Assembly: GCA_030490835.1 (NCBI GenBank)
Contig: CM059972.1
Coordinates: 44,991,452-45,055,451, forward strand
Reading direction: 5' to 3'
Source: Annona cherimola
Lineage: Eukaryota; Streptophyta; Magnoliopsida; Magnoliales; Annonaceae
Length of the DNA: 64,000 nucleotides
The stretch's first letter is position 1. Every line of letters starts with the position of its first letter. The translations under genes and the position numbers were made by a program. Shown piece after piece: positions 45,492-56,650 of this stretch. Below the pieces are notes generated by a model. It made no database searches. It had not been told where the DNA came from and was given only the letters and a program-made list of their open reading frames with translations.

Positions 45492-47103
45492 ATGGCACCC
45501 AAAGCTAGATTGCCAAAATTGGCAGTGTCCAAACCATCATTGAAGCCGGTTCCCAGACAAACCAACTCCCAAACTGAGGTGGACATACCTAGAAGGCAAC
45601 GAACCCCCTTGAAGCAAGCTCGGGAAGAGCCTTCGACCTCTACAGGCCGCAGAGTTCGTTTCTAAGCCGGGACTCCATCGACAACGGCTGCCCGAGAAGA
45701 ACAACCCCAGACCTCGCAAAGCACGCAATCTGGGGCCAGAAAGAAGGGAGCCACGACTGCTAAAGCCCAAGTCTTGAAGATGCCAACAACATATTTCAAG
45801 ACCGAGTTACAGCACAGTCAGTTCTATAAGAGTTTCTATGAACGAAAGGTATTCATCCTGAAAATCATAGACTTTAAGTTTCTGAGGGATTATGAGTCTG
45901 ATATTGAGGAGCTACTGAATTTCCAATGATGGAGCAGACTATTGAAAGTGGACGAAAGGGTATATCCCGACCTGACAAGAATTTTCTATTATTTGTGGGA
46001 TGAAGAGTACTTCGGTACTTTTGTGAAAGGTGTTGATATGTTTTTTGGAATTGGAGTCACCCCAAACTTAGAACAGGCAATTATGAACGTGGGGCAAATT
46101 TTGAAGGTCCCTTATGAGGATGAACCACTGCCAGAAGATCTTACCCTCACAGAGATCTACAATCAGCTCACCAGGACAATAAATATCATCCAGGGATCAA
46201 GTTTTTACATTACATGGACTTATCCCCAAGGCTTAGGGTCCTTAGATTATTGATTGTACATTGCATCTACCCAAAAGGTGGCGGTAGAAACTAGCTTAAC
46301 CCACAGGAGTCAGGAATATTATGGAAACTTGTAAACCGGGTCAAAGTGAGCCTCCCCCGGTTGTTTATCGAAGCACTAAGTTCCAGGAAAGACAACCCAC
46401 GAGGGGTTTTTCCCTATGGCACTTGGATCACGAAGATCCTAGAATATTTTGGAGTTGATATCGATGGAGAACCATTCGAGGTATTAAAGCCGACGAATGC
46501 AATCAACAAAACATTGATCCAAAGAATGAAGATCAATGTAAATCAACTCAGAGCTGAAGCAGAAATGGGCGTACCGGCTCCAGAAGAAGCCAAGGATGCA
46601 CAGGTCGAGGGGAGCAGCCCCCACCAGAACCTCAACCCGCTCCGTCTCCACCACAGAATGCTCCCGAGGAGCCCGCATCACCGCATTCACATGGGTCTTG
46701 ATCACCTAGAGGATCAGAGATCCCAGACCCAGAACCACAACCACCATCTAGGGATACTTCCGTTCATGCCATTCGAGAGCACCTGGAGCAGCTAGAGGAT
46801 CGTCTGACCAGCCAGATCTCCGAGGTTCTTACGGCGATTATGGATATGCATTCCCGCTAAGATCGTATGAATCGGGAACTGCGGACCATTAGATATCATC
46901 TAGCATTCGGGAACCATCGCCATCAGCCTATCCCCGAGCTTGATCCATTTGACACTAGATCAATTCATCGAGATCCCACACCTGCCCTAGTCTCATCATT
47001 TTACTCCTCGGCCCACATCCGACCTATTCGACCTACTCCATACCCAATCGCTGCGTTTCAGTTCACCAAATCTCTGCGAGTCGACCCCTATTTGCTTGAT
47101 TGA
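45492..47103 (+). pseudogene. Sirevirus envelope-like ORF, broken
   Basis: The start at 45492 (MAPKARLPKLAV) follows an AT-rich spacer. Residues 1-100 are basic and Pro/Ser/Thr-rich. From about residue 105 comes a conserved globular part (FYKSFYERKVFILKIIDF; VYPDLTRIFYYLWDEEYF). In-frame TAA (45663-45665) and TGA (45927-45929) interrupt it. After the stop at 46251-46253 a shifted frame carries RLFIEALSSRKDNPRGVFPY (46346 on), then Pro/His-rich sequence, an acidic helix (IREHLEQLEDRLTSQI, near 46775) and a final frame ending at 47103. Position after pol and the conserved core match the 'envelope-like' third ORF of Sireviruses. Its function is unknown, and no clear signal peptide or membrane segment was seen here. 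Confidence 0.72.
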
Positions 47104-47489
47104 CAAAAAGGGGGAGAATAGTTGAGTTTTGGAGTTAGATTTCTAGGATTTTTTTGGGATGGGTAGCTTGTATATAGGTTTCATTTTCATTTTCCTTTAA
47201 AACTTGTATGCAAACTTTGGTTATATGAAAGGATTGTTTATGAAAAGTGTGTTTATGCTTATAACTTGCATTATGCTCTGATATGAAAAGTTTATACTCT
47301 GATTACAAATGCTTTGATTATGCTTTAATTGATTGAATGATTGATTCAACTTGAGATTATTTGAAGTAACATATGCAAAAGATGAAAATGAAATATATTT
47401 ATGACAGTTTCACAAAGTTCAAAAGAAAAATGACATGATGAATGGTATAAACTCAAATTGGTTTTGTCAATCATCAAAAAGGGGGAGAT
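47104..47489 (+). other. Sirevirus 3' UTR with two polypurine tracts
   Basis: PPT-like ACAAAAAGGGGGAGAATAG lies right after the env-like stop (47104-47122), and CAAAAAGGGGGAGATTG abuts the 3' LTR (47475-47490). Repeated PPTs are a Sirevirus trait. The intervening 350 bp are AT-rich and non-coding. Confidence 0.8.
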
Positions 47490-49257
47490 TGTTGGAAACA
47501 ATTGTTGAAATTAAATGCAAAATATCCAAAGCATGTGTTTTGATGATTAACAACACAATTTGAGTAAGTTTTAGCTACTAATATGTTTTGTGCAATATTT
47601 AGATGAAAAATATAAAATATAACAGGTCAAGTCGCAAACCACGTCGATCCAGGCATCGACTTAGGCCAAGTCGATTCTCCAAGTTGACTCCATCTTCGAC
47701 TTCAAAAGTCATCCTCTGTCCAGCGTTGAAATTAGGAGCAAGAATTCTCGAAGTCACAGATGAAGTCGACTTCACCTGCGACTTGGGTGAAGTCGCAAAC
47801 CAAGTCGACTCCAGTATCGACTTCAAGTGATACTTTCCTTCCAGAGTTGAAATTGCGTTGCAAAGCTACCGAAGTCGCACATGAAGTCGACTCCACTTGC
47901 GACTTGGGTGAAGTCGCAGGCTAAGTCGATTCCAGCATCGACTTCAATCAGACAGTGTAGAAATTTCAGGAGTCAAGTCGGGGAATAAGTCGACTTCAAG
48001 ATAGACTTGAGTCAAGTTGAAGACCAAGTCGACTTAAATATTTGACTTGGAACATATGAAGATTAATCCAAGTCCAAATCAAGCAAGATACATGAATTCA
48101 ACCATTCTAATCGAAATATATATATCGGACTTGTTCATGCATACAAAGATTCAAGCTTTTCAAGCTCTCTAGACATAAATCTAAAGAACTTTTATACAAA
48201 TGAACTCCAAGTATTGAAAATCAAAAGAAGAAGTTAAGCAAGCAAGAGACATTTCAAGAAAGATTAAGCAGACTTGGCAAGAGAGAAAAGTCAAGTCACA
48301 AACAAAGTCGACTCCAAGATAGACTTGGGCCAATTCTAAGGCCAAGTCGACCCGAGGAAGAACTTGAACAAGATGAGCACAACCGAAGTCGCACCCGAAG
48401 TCGACTCCAGCATGTGACTTGGGCGAAGTCGCACACGAAGTTGACACCACCTGCGACTTGGAGAAATAACATTCGAATTTTTGAACGTTGGAACATTTAT
48501 TACGCGCCAACCAATTCTATAATGTTCAAAATTCTCCCTCCTCTATATATAGACGCTCAAGCAAACGTGGATATACACAAGATAGAGCTGAAAAAGAAGA
48601 AAGAAGTGCTACTAAGAGTTTCAATCCACTTTTCTCTACAATTGAGTGATCTATACACTTTCAAAGGAAAAACAAGCTTCAAAGTTGCTGTTTGCTTCAA
48701 CGCAAAACGATTCGTTTCTTCTACAGATTCTTCCTTGAGATGGAACTTGCTACACAAATCTGTAAAGTGTAGATTTCTTCTGTTTCATCTTATTATTTAG
48801 TTTTTGGTGCTTGGTTTGATTTTGGTGTTTCAAACCAAGCTATAGCAAAGTAGCGTTGTGATTGGAGTGGAACTCGTCACCTACTTGTGCTATTTTTTAT
48901 ATACGCCCCATAGAGCTAGAATCTAGAAGAGAGCGGAGGCTCTGGTTGTATATGCCCCCCTAGAGCTAGAATCTAGAAGAGAGCGGAGACTCTAGTTGTA
49001 TTCGCGGAATACATACTGGAACCTAAGTCACAAGAGAGTGTGTGCTTGGAAGAGTGGAGTAGGGAAGGTTGCCCGAACCACTATAAATCTTGTCTATTAT
49101 TTTTCATTTCTGCTTTCATTATCTTATTGCTTTCCATTTATATTATTAAAGGGGATTAAACTAAACCGGGGTAAAGTCTCTAATTCAAGTTTTAAATTCT
49201 TAAATACCCAATTCACTCCTTCTCTCTTGGGTAATTGCCATCAACTCGTGACCAACA
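47490..49257 (+). repeat. 3' LTR of the Sirevirus-like element
   Basis: 1768 bp, TGTTGGAAACAATTG ... GTGACCAACA, followed by TSD AGGTG. It lacks short stretches seen in the 5' LTR (near 48225 and 48900) and differs by scattered substitutions, several of them C-to-T at CpG. Confidence 0.92.
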
Positions 49258-49317
49258 AGGTGGTTAAGTTAATCACCATAGCCCAATATAAGTTAATGTG
49301 CTCAAAATAGCCAAAAT

Positions 49318-51116
49318 TGTTGGTCCCGAGTTAATGGCAAAACCCAAGAGGGGAGGGGTGAATTGGGTTCTTATAAAATTCTTTGGTAAATTAAAAACTT
49401 AACCCCTTGAAAGTTTAATCCCCTTGATTGATGAAATGAAATGGAAAGCAATATAATGTAGAGAGCAGAAATATAAACCAAGCACACAAGATTTTTATAG
49501 TGGTTCGGGCAACCTCCCTACTCCACTCTTCCAAGCTCACACTCCTTGTGACTTGGGTTCCACTATTGTATTCCTCAAATACAATTAGAGCCACTGCTCT
49601 CTTCTAGATTCCAGCTCTAGGGGGCTTCAACAAATCTCAGCACAAGTAGGTGATGAGTTCCACTCCAATCACACACTACTTTGCTTACACTTGATCTTAG
49701 TTCCTCAAACTAAATCAAGTTTAATACAATCAAATGAAATAACAAAGGAATCTACACGTTACAGTTGTGTAGAAGCGGTTCGGCGCAGAGAAGAACTCAT
49801 AGAATTGGCTTTGAAGATTCAGAAGTTGAGCTCTAGCAGTTTGAAGCAAAGTTCTTCTTCTTTGGATTGGCTTGATCTCTTTAATGCTCTTGAAGATGGG
49901 AGTTATGCACTCTTAATGATTTTCAGCTGCTTCCCTCGTCCACAATGAGTGCCTTTTATAATTGTGGAGGGAATCCGAACGTTTGAAGGTAGGTGGCGCG
50001 CATTTAATGCGCCAACGTTCGAATATTTTCCGACCGTTGCGACCCAAGTCGCAGGTGAAGTCGACTTCGGGTGCAACTTCGCCCAAGTCGCAGATGGAGT
50101 CGACTTCGGGTGCGACTTCGCCTGTCCGTAGCAATTTCAAGTTCCTTGCTGGGTCGACTTGGTCATCGACTTGACCCAAGTCGCAGGTGGAGTCGACTTC
50201 GGTATGCGACTTCACCTCGTCAGTTAGCTTGACGAACTTGAAAAACTTTGGGATGCTTTTGTTTTGCCTAGGTTTCTTCATGCCTTTTGTCCTTCCCCGA
50301 TTTAGTTCTTCCTTGAGTCATTGTCTTCACTTTAGCTTGTTTCCTTTAGCTCCATGATTTGCGAGCCTCGAGTCCTTGAGTCTTGAATCTTGTTTTCTTG
50401 AGCAAGTTCTTGATTAGAACAATTGAGTTTATGCAACTTGCTTTCTTTGGACTTGGATTAGTCTTCATATGTTCCAATTTGAACATCTAAGTTGTCTTGA
50501 TCTCCAAATTTACTTAAGTCTACCTTGAAGTCATTTTATTCCGCATTTGTCTTCTGAAATTTTTCCTCTGTCCGATCGAAGTCGATGCCGGAGTCGACTT
50601 GGTCTGCGACTTCAGTGCCCCCAGTTCTCGGTTTCAACTCTGGACGGAAAACGACGCCTCCAAGTCGCTACTGGAGTCGACTTGGCCTGCGACTTCACCT
50701 CAAGTCGCAAGTGGAGTCGACTTGGGGTGCGACTTCGGCACTTCGGAGTCTTGACTTCAACTCTGGAAGGAATCGTCATTTTGAAGTCGATGCTGGAGTC
50801 GACTTGGTCTGCGACTTCGCCCAAGTCGCATGCGGAGTCGACTTCGTTTGCGACTTCGGCAGTTCTGCTCTCCGTTTTCAACTCTGGAAGGAAATGACGC
50901 CTCGAAGTCGATGTTGGAGTCGACTTGGGGATCGACTTGGCCTTAAGTCGATGCCTGAGTCGACTTGGAAATCGACTTAACCTGCCATGCTTTATTTTCT
51001 TCAAATGTATAACCTTTAATCACTTCCATAAACATGTTAGTAGCCAAGACTTACTCAAATTGATTTGTTAATCATCAAAACATAGACTTAGCTTATTTTT
51101 CACATATTTCCCAACA
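49318..51116 (-). repeat. 3' LTR of the minus-strand copia element
   Basis: 1799 bp; on the plus strand TGTTGGTCCCGAGTT ... TTTCCCAACA. Dense AAGTCGACTT motifs at 50039-50210 and 50575-50990. Minus-strand TATA (TTATAAAAGGC) at 49953-49962. Confidence 0.92.
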
Positions 51117-51131
51117 ATCTCCCCCTTTTTG
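51117..51131 (-). other. Polypurine tract of the minus-strand copia element
   Basis: Minus strand AAAAAGGGGGAGAT directly next to the 3' LTR. A second PPT-like GACAAAAAGAGGGAGAAG lies at 53080-53097, beside the solo LTR insertion. Confidence 0.85.
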
Positions 51132-51333
51132 ATGATTGACAAAACCGATTTGAGTGTATACCTTTCAATTGCTTAAAAAACATGCTAATTTTGTATTTTG
51201 AAATGTTATCATACTCATGCAAACAATCAAGTTAAAACATTCAACCAAAAACTATCATAAAGACTTAAACTCTCATTTTGATCTCTTCTCCAAACTATTT
51301 AGACTCAATTTACGACTCAAATCCCTATCTCTT

Positions 51334-53076
51334 TGTGAGGACCAGGTATTTTATTCTATTTTTATTATAACTTTTCTCTATTTATGAGGTAACTTATGAA
51401 CATGCTAGTAAGAATTTTATGATATTAATGGATATATAACATACATGGACACGACATTTAGGAGATGTATAGTGCATATGTGCATGTATGATTAGCGTTC
51501 CATTGATGGGCACTATGACTATTGTTTCCCTCGCAGAGTAGGTACGGGGTTCGACCTGCCCGGTCAGGTCGCGGGGGTCAAGGGGGCAGCGCCCTTGCGG
51601 GGGTGCAGGGGGCAGCGCCCCTGAAGAAAATTTTAATTATTAAGTCGTATGAGTGGGAGAGTAAATTACTAATTGCAATTAGACCCGATCCATGTTCCGA
51701 CCCGACCCGATAGGGATTCAGTAATAAAGGAAGCCCGCGCGCGCTAGGGTTCATTTTTCATCCCGCACCCGGCTATCTTCCTTCTTCTTCTCTTTCCGTT
51801 CTCTGCGTCTTCTCTTCTTTCCCCACCATTCAGTTCGGGCTAGCCACGGATTCATTCAAGGAAGCTCTACCGACTGTTTGAGGATCATCGACTCGAATCG
51901 TGGAAGTTCCGAATCTCTCCATCTAAGTCTGGAGCATTGTTTTTGGGGAAATTTCGATTCAAGTAAGTAGATGTCGCCCCTTCTCGATTTAGTGATGAAA
52001 TTTTATGTTAAATGCGATGCGAGGCTAGAGGGAATGTATAGCTTATAACGACTCCATGGTATTAGGCGTAGAGTTCGTAACAGTTAGGGTTCATGGTGAA
52101 TTTACTTTGAATGCGTGATTTCTATGATGTATAACACTTCTTAGCAGTTGTTATATTGTTGGAATGTGACGTGAATTGATTTGCCCCAATCGAGAGTATG
52201 AATTGAAGGTTCTTTCATTTCGCACCTATCATGTGTTTGATCAAATGCTTGTGTGACAGATCTATGTGTTGAATCTGAATTGTGTTGATGTTGTATGCGT
52301 GGTTTGCGATGTGTATCATTGTCTGTTATGTATGATGCGTTATCTCAAATAGTTGGTTGTAAGGGTTGTTCATGGCCCCTGATTGACATGAGGAGAGGGT
52401 TGTTCATGGCCCTTGATGGACATGAGTAGATGATTGGTTGTGTTGGCCAATTTGTGTGTATGGTTATATGTATACGATCTTGGGAGTGGGTATTGGACCC
52501 ATGTGTATTAGCTTCATCACTGTATGAGTATCCATCATTATGCTTTATTTTCACTTTGTGCTAACCACTATCTACTTACTGGGTCTATTTAGACTCATAT
52601 CATTGTTATTGTGCTTTTAGATCGCAGGTCAGAAGGGGAACTTAAGGATGGGACAAGTTGAAGATCAAACATGAGAGACCCTAGCACAATATGTTGATTT
52701 CAGTTCTTTTAGACTTGTGCTCTTTTGATAATCATATATGTAGACAATTACTTAGGAGGATTCGCTTTGACAACTATAATGTATTTGGTATTTCATATTG
52801 GATTATAATCCTTGTTGATGCACATATGCATGACTATTATATCTGTTTGTTGTGTAAGGAAAATATGTAATGATTTCCTAAAATATGAATGTTCTTATTA
52901 TATGAAAATGCAAGTATATAAATAGGATTGAATGTTACAGATGGAAATGTTATGAATATCAGGTCATGTATTCCATATTACCCCTTGTATGTTATGGGGA
53001 GATGCTGCCGAATTTTTCTTAGATTGTGTAGCACCGTTGATTAGTTATTGAGTATTTTTATGAATGGGGCGTTACA
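51334..53076 (+). mobile_element. Solo LTR (TGTGAGGACC...TTACA), gypsy-type
   Basis: 1743 bp flanked by TSD CTCTT (51329-51333, 53077-53081). Starts TGTGAGGACCAGG and ends GGGGCGTTACA. It contains two GC-rich units with AGGGGGCAGCGCCC (51579-51620), an AATAAAGG TATA-like site near 51723, a pyrimidine-rich leader, a donor-like TTCAAGTAAGTAG (51957) and a 3' block (CTTACTGGGTC ... GTGCTTTTAGATCGCAGGTC, 52574-52630) resembling the same place in the longer LTRs here. No internal region and no gene. Confidence 0.88.
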
Positions 53077-53159
53077 CTCTTCTCCCTCTTTTTGTCAATA
53101 TATCAAAAAATTAGAGGGTAAAGTTAGAGACAGGTGGGGTTGCTCCCCCTCAGTTTGTG

Positions 53160-55625
53160 CTAAGTTAATTCAAGCATTCCCATGTCATTTCTAATCTTAT
53201 AAAATGGTTCTTTTGCTAGAGGTTTTGTGAATATATCTGCAATTTGATCTTCTGTTCTTACATATTCCAAACATATGTCATGATTTTCTACATGTTCTCT
53301 AATAAAATGGTGTCTAAGGTCTATATGTTTGGTCCTAGAATGCAATACTGGATTTTTAGTTAAACATATGGCACTAGTATGATCACATCTAATAGGTATA
53401 TCTTTAAAATCCATGTCATAGTTCCTAAGTTGTTGTTTCGTCCAAAGCAATTGGGCACAACAGCTCCCGGCGGCAATGTATTCGGCTTCCGCCGTAGATA
53501 GAGCAACACTAGTTTGTTTTCTTGAAAACCATGAAACCAACATGTTCCCAAGAAATTTACATGTTCCACTAGTGCTTTTTCTATCGACTTTGTAACCGGC
53601 AAAATCCGCATCCGAGTAGCCGATTAGATCAAAGTTAGAGCCCTTTGGATACCAAAGTCCTATATTGGTAGTGTCTACTAAATATCTAAAAATTCTTTTC
53701 GCAGCTACCAAGTGTGATTCTTTTGGACGTGACTGAAATCTAGAGCACATATACACACTAAACAGTATATCAGGCCTAGAAGCAGTTAAATACAATAAAG
53801 AACCTATCATGCTTCTATATAATTTTAAATCGACTGTTTTTCCTTTCTCATCTTTGTCGATTTTGATTGTTGAGCTCATAGGCGTGTTTGCTCCTTTGCT
53901 ATTCTCCATGCCAAACTTCTTCAATATTTCTTTCATATACTTGGACTGGTTAATGAAAATTCCTTCATTTAGTTGGTTGATTTGCAATCCAAGGAAGAAA
54001 TTCAGCTCCCCCATCATGCTCATCTCAAATTCTTTCTGCATAAGCTCAGAAAATTCTTGACAAAGAGTCTCATTAGTAGCACCGAAAATAATATCATCAA
54101 CATAAATTTGAATAATCAATATATCTTTTTCTTTGTATTTGATAAACAAAGTGGTGTCTATCTTTCCCTTTTGAAAGTCATGATCAATCAGAAATTTGCT
54201 TAATCTATCATACCAAGCTCTTGGAGCTTGTTTTAATCCATATAATGCTTTAGTTAATTTGTATACAAATTGAGATTGATCTTTTTCCTCAAATGCAGGT
54301 GGTTGTTCAACATACACCTCTTCATTTATATATCCATTCAAAAATGCACTTTTAACATCCATTTGAAACAATTTAAAGTTCATGTTAGATGCAAAAGCTA
54401 GTAAGATGCAAATTGCTTCCAATCTAGCAACCGGGGCATAGGATTCCTCAAAATCTATTCCTTCTTCTTGTGAGTATCATTTTGCCACAAGTCTAGCTTT
54501 GTTTCTCACTACAAGTCCACTTTCATCTAATTTGTTCCTAAAGACCCACTTGGTGCCAATAAAAGTACAATCGTTTGGTCTAGGAACAAGGTGCCAAACT
54601 TGGTTTCTTTCAAATTGATTTAGCTCTTCTTGCATTGCTATAATCCAGTTCTCATCATCAAGAGCTTGATCAATATTTGATGGTTCAATCTTAGATACAA
54701 AAGCATATTGTCCACAAACATTTTGTTTTGATATTCTAGTTTTTACACCTTCATATACATTCCCTATAACTTGTTCAATTGGATGGGCATGTTTGAATTT
54801 CAAATCAGTTGGAGGTTTGTAGAAATTATTACCTTCACTCACCCTTTCCTCCATGGAATCTTCTTGCTTTTCCACATGCAGTTTTTCAAGACTACTTGCT
54901 ATATCATCTGCATCACTTAAGTCATCTTTTCTTTTGAAGCATGGGTTAGTTTCATCAAAAACAACATGTATGGACTCTTCTACAACTTGGTTTCGTTTAT
55001 TGAATACTCTATATGCTTTGCTATTTGATGAGTAACCAAGGAATATTGTCTCATCACTTTTAGCATCTAGTTTTCCCAAGTTGGTTTTTCCATTGTTCAA
55101 AACATAGCATGTGCATCCAAAAGCATGAAAATAAGATATATTTGGTTTTCTTCCTTTCCATAGCTCATATGGGGTCTTTTTCAAGATTGCTCTAATGGTA
55201 ACTCGATTTAAAACATGACAAGCTGTACTTACAACTTCACCCCAAAATATCTTGGATAGTTTGCTCTCATTTAGCATTGTTCTAGCCATCTCTTGTATAG
55301 TTATGTTTTTCCTTTCAACTACTCCATTTTGTTGTGGAGTTCTTGGTGCAGAAAATGTATGATGAATCCCTTTTTCATTACATAATTCTATGAGTTGTTT
55401 GTTTTCAAATTCACCACCATGATCACTTCTTATAGTCATAATAGTACTTTGTTTTTCATTTTGCACCAAATTTACAAAAGTTGCAAACATAGAGAAGACT
55501 TCATCTTTGCTAGCTAAGAGAATTACCCATGTGAATCTTGAAAAATAATCAACTATTACAAACACATATTTCTTTCCACCAATGGTTAGAATGTCGGATG
55601 GCCCATATAGATCCATGTGTAGCAA
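53160..55625 (-). pseudogene. copia integrase core, reverse transcriptase, RNase H
   Basis: One minus-strand frame with a single TGA (54477-54479) where a Gly codon is expected (VAK/YSQEEG). Upstream part: LHMDLYGPSD, integrase Asp in IVDYFSRFTW, Asp in RSDHGGEF, Glu in PQQNGVVERKN, and C-terminal KTPYELWKGRKPNISYFHAF. Downstream part: [34 protein letters not shown] active site YVDD at 54093-54104, then RNase H acidic residues in GYSDADFAGYK, STAEAEYIAAG and CDHTSAICLTKN, ending IADIFTKPLAKEPFYKIRND. All catalytic motifs are present; only the stop and the upstream frameshifts disable it. Confidence 0.92.
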
Positions 55626-56236
55626 TTCAAGTGGCCTAGTGGTGGAGATTTTTTTTTTTTTGTAGAGAAAGACATTTTAGGTTGTTTTGATAATTGACAT
55701 GCCTTGCAAATTTTGTCTTTGTCATATTTCAACTTTGGCAAGTCTTCTACCAAACTCTTCTTCCATAGGGTCTTTATATTTCCCATGTTTATATGTCCAA
55801 GCCTTTTATGCCAAACCCATGGATCATTATCAATGGCCATTAGACATTGACCATCTAGTTCATCAAGTGAGACCAAATATACATTTCCATGTCTTTTTTC
55901 ACTAAACATGATATGTTCTCCATCAAATACATTACATATAGATGATTCAAACACAACCTTGTATCCTTTGTCACATAATTGACTAATGCTCATTAGATTG
56001 TGCTTGAGTCCTTCAACAAACAAAAAATCTTCCATGCATGCATTTGAAATACTATATATGTTTCCTTTACCTTTAATTTTACCTTTCTCATTATTACCAA
56101 AGGCAACCGTTCCATCGTTGCAAGGCTTAAGTTTATGAAATAAACTTCTTTCTCCGGTCATATGTCTTGAACAGCCGCTATCCATGAACCACACGTTGTT
56201 TGCCTTTGCCTTGAAACATATCTGAAAAATAAACAA
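55586..56236 (-). pseudogene. copia protease and pre-integrase
   Basis: Protease active site MDSGCSRHMTGE (about 56190-56160), then MSISQLCDKGYKVVFESSIC and the HHCC zinc region WHKRLGHINM ... DKICKACQLSK with both Cys kept, unlike the plus-strand copy. At a run of 13 T on the plus strand (55649-55661; A13 in the sense strand) the frame shifts and ends in nonsense, while the true continuation lies in the frame starting 55625. A homopolymer slip explains the break. Confidence 0.88.
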
Positions 56237-56243
56237 GTAGATC

Positions 56244-56636
56244 TTATCTCTTTGGTACCCATTTTATGGGTCCATTTGGGTTAGTAATATGATTCAATCT
56301 TTGTTGCTCTAACTTAGAAAGCCCAAATCTTGTGTTTCTTGGAACCCAAATTAGTTTTGCACCATGGTTATACAGTTTCTTAAAGTTACATTTATAGGCT
56401 TTATGACCCATTTTATTGCAGAAATTGCAAGCCATTGGTAATCTAGGAGTAGGCCTCCAAGTATGTAACGGTTCAAACGTTGGCCTTCTAGTCCACATAA
56501 CATTTTTTCTTTTTGGCTTGTATATAGGTGCAGTTTTGGTTTGATATTTCCCAAGTATTGGCACATTTGATTTGCCACTTTCTTTTTGTTCAAATGTATA
56601 GTATCCGAGACCTCTTTTATTTGTTTGGGAGGTCAT
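56244..56636 (-). pseudogene. copia Gag C-terminal segment with second Cys/His motif
   Basis: 130 codons: RGLGYYTFEQKESGKS, Lys/Pro-rich sequence, the Cys/His motif CNFCNKMGHKAYKC (a CCHC knuckle with typical spacing), and a C-terminus NPNGPIKWVPKR followed by TAA (56244-56246). The plus-strand relative also stops right after KWVPRG. It lies in a different frame from the upstream gag (56651 on) and from the protease (to 56236). Confidence 0.8.
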
Positions 56637-56650
56637 GTTCAGAAATATTT

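Larger units (their letters stand above)
23722..49257 (+). mobile_element. Sirevirus-like Ty1/copia element with env-like ORF
   Basis: LTRs at 23722-25506 and 47490-49257, flanked by TSD AGGTG (23717-23721, 49258-49262). The Met-tRNA primer site is at 25509. Gag, protease, integrase, reverse transcriptase and RNase H follow in copia order, then an envelope-like ORF after pol and polypurine tracts. Gag motifs, the downstream ORF and duplicated polypurine tracts are Sirevirus traits. Many in-frame stops and frameshifts make it non-coding now. A 14.47-kb element sits between pol and the env-like ORF; without it the length is about 11.06 kb. Confidence 0.9.

Noticed and set aside
50547..51004. 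Overlapping ORFs on both strands in the AAGTCGAC arrays (also 23831-24252, 59334-59791)
   Set aside because: Motif repetition without stops gives frames on both strands; these are LTR sequence.
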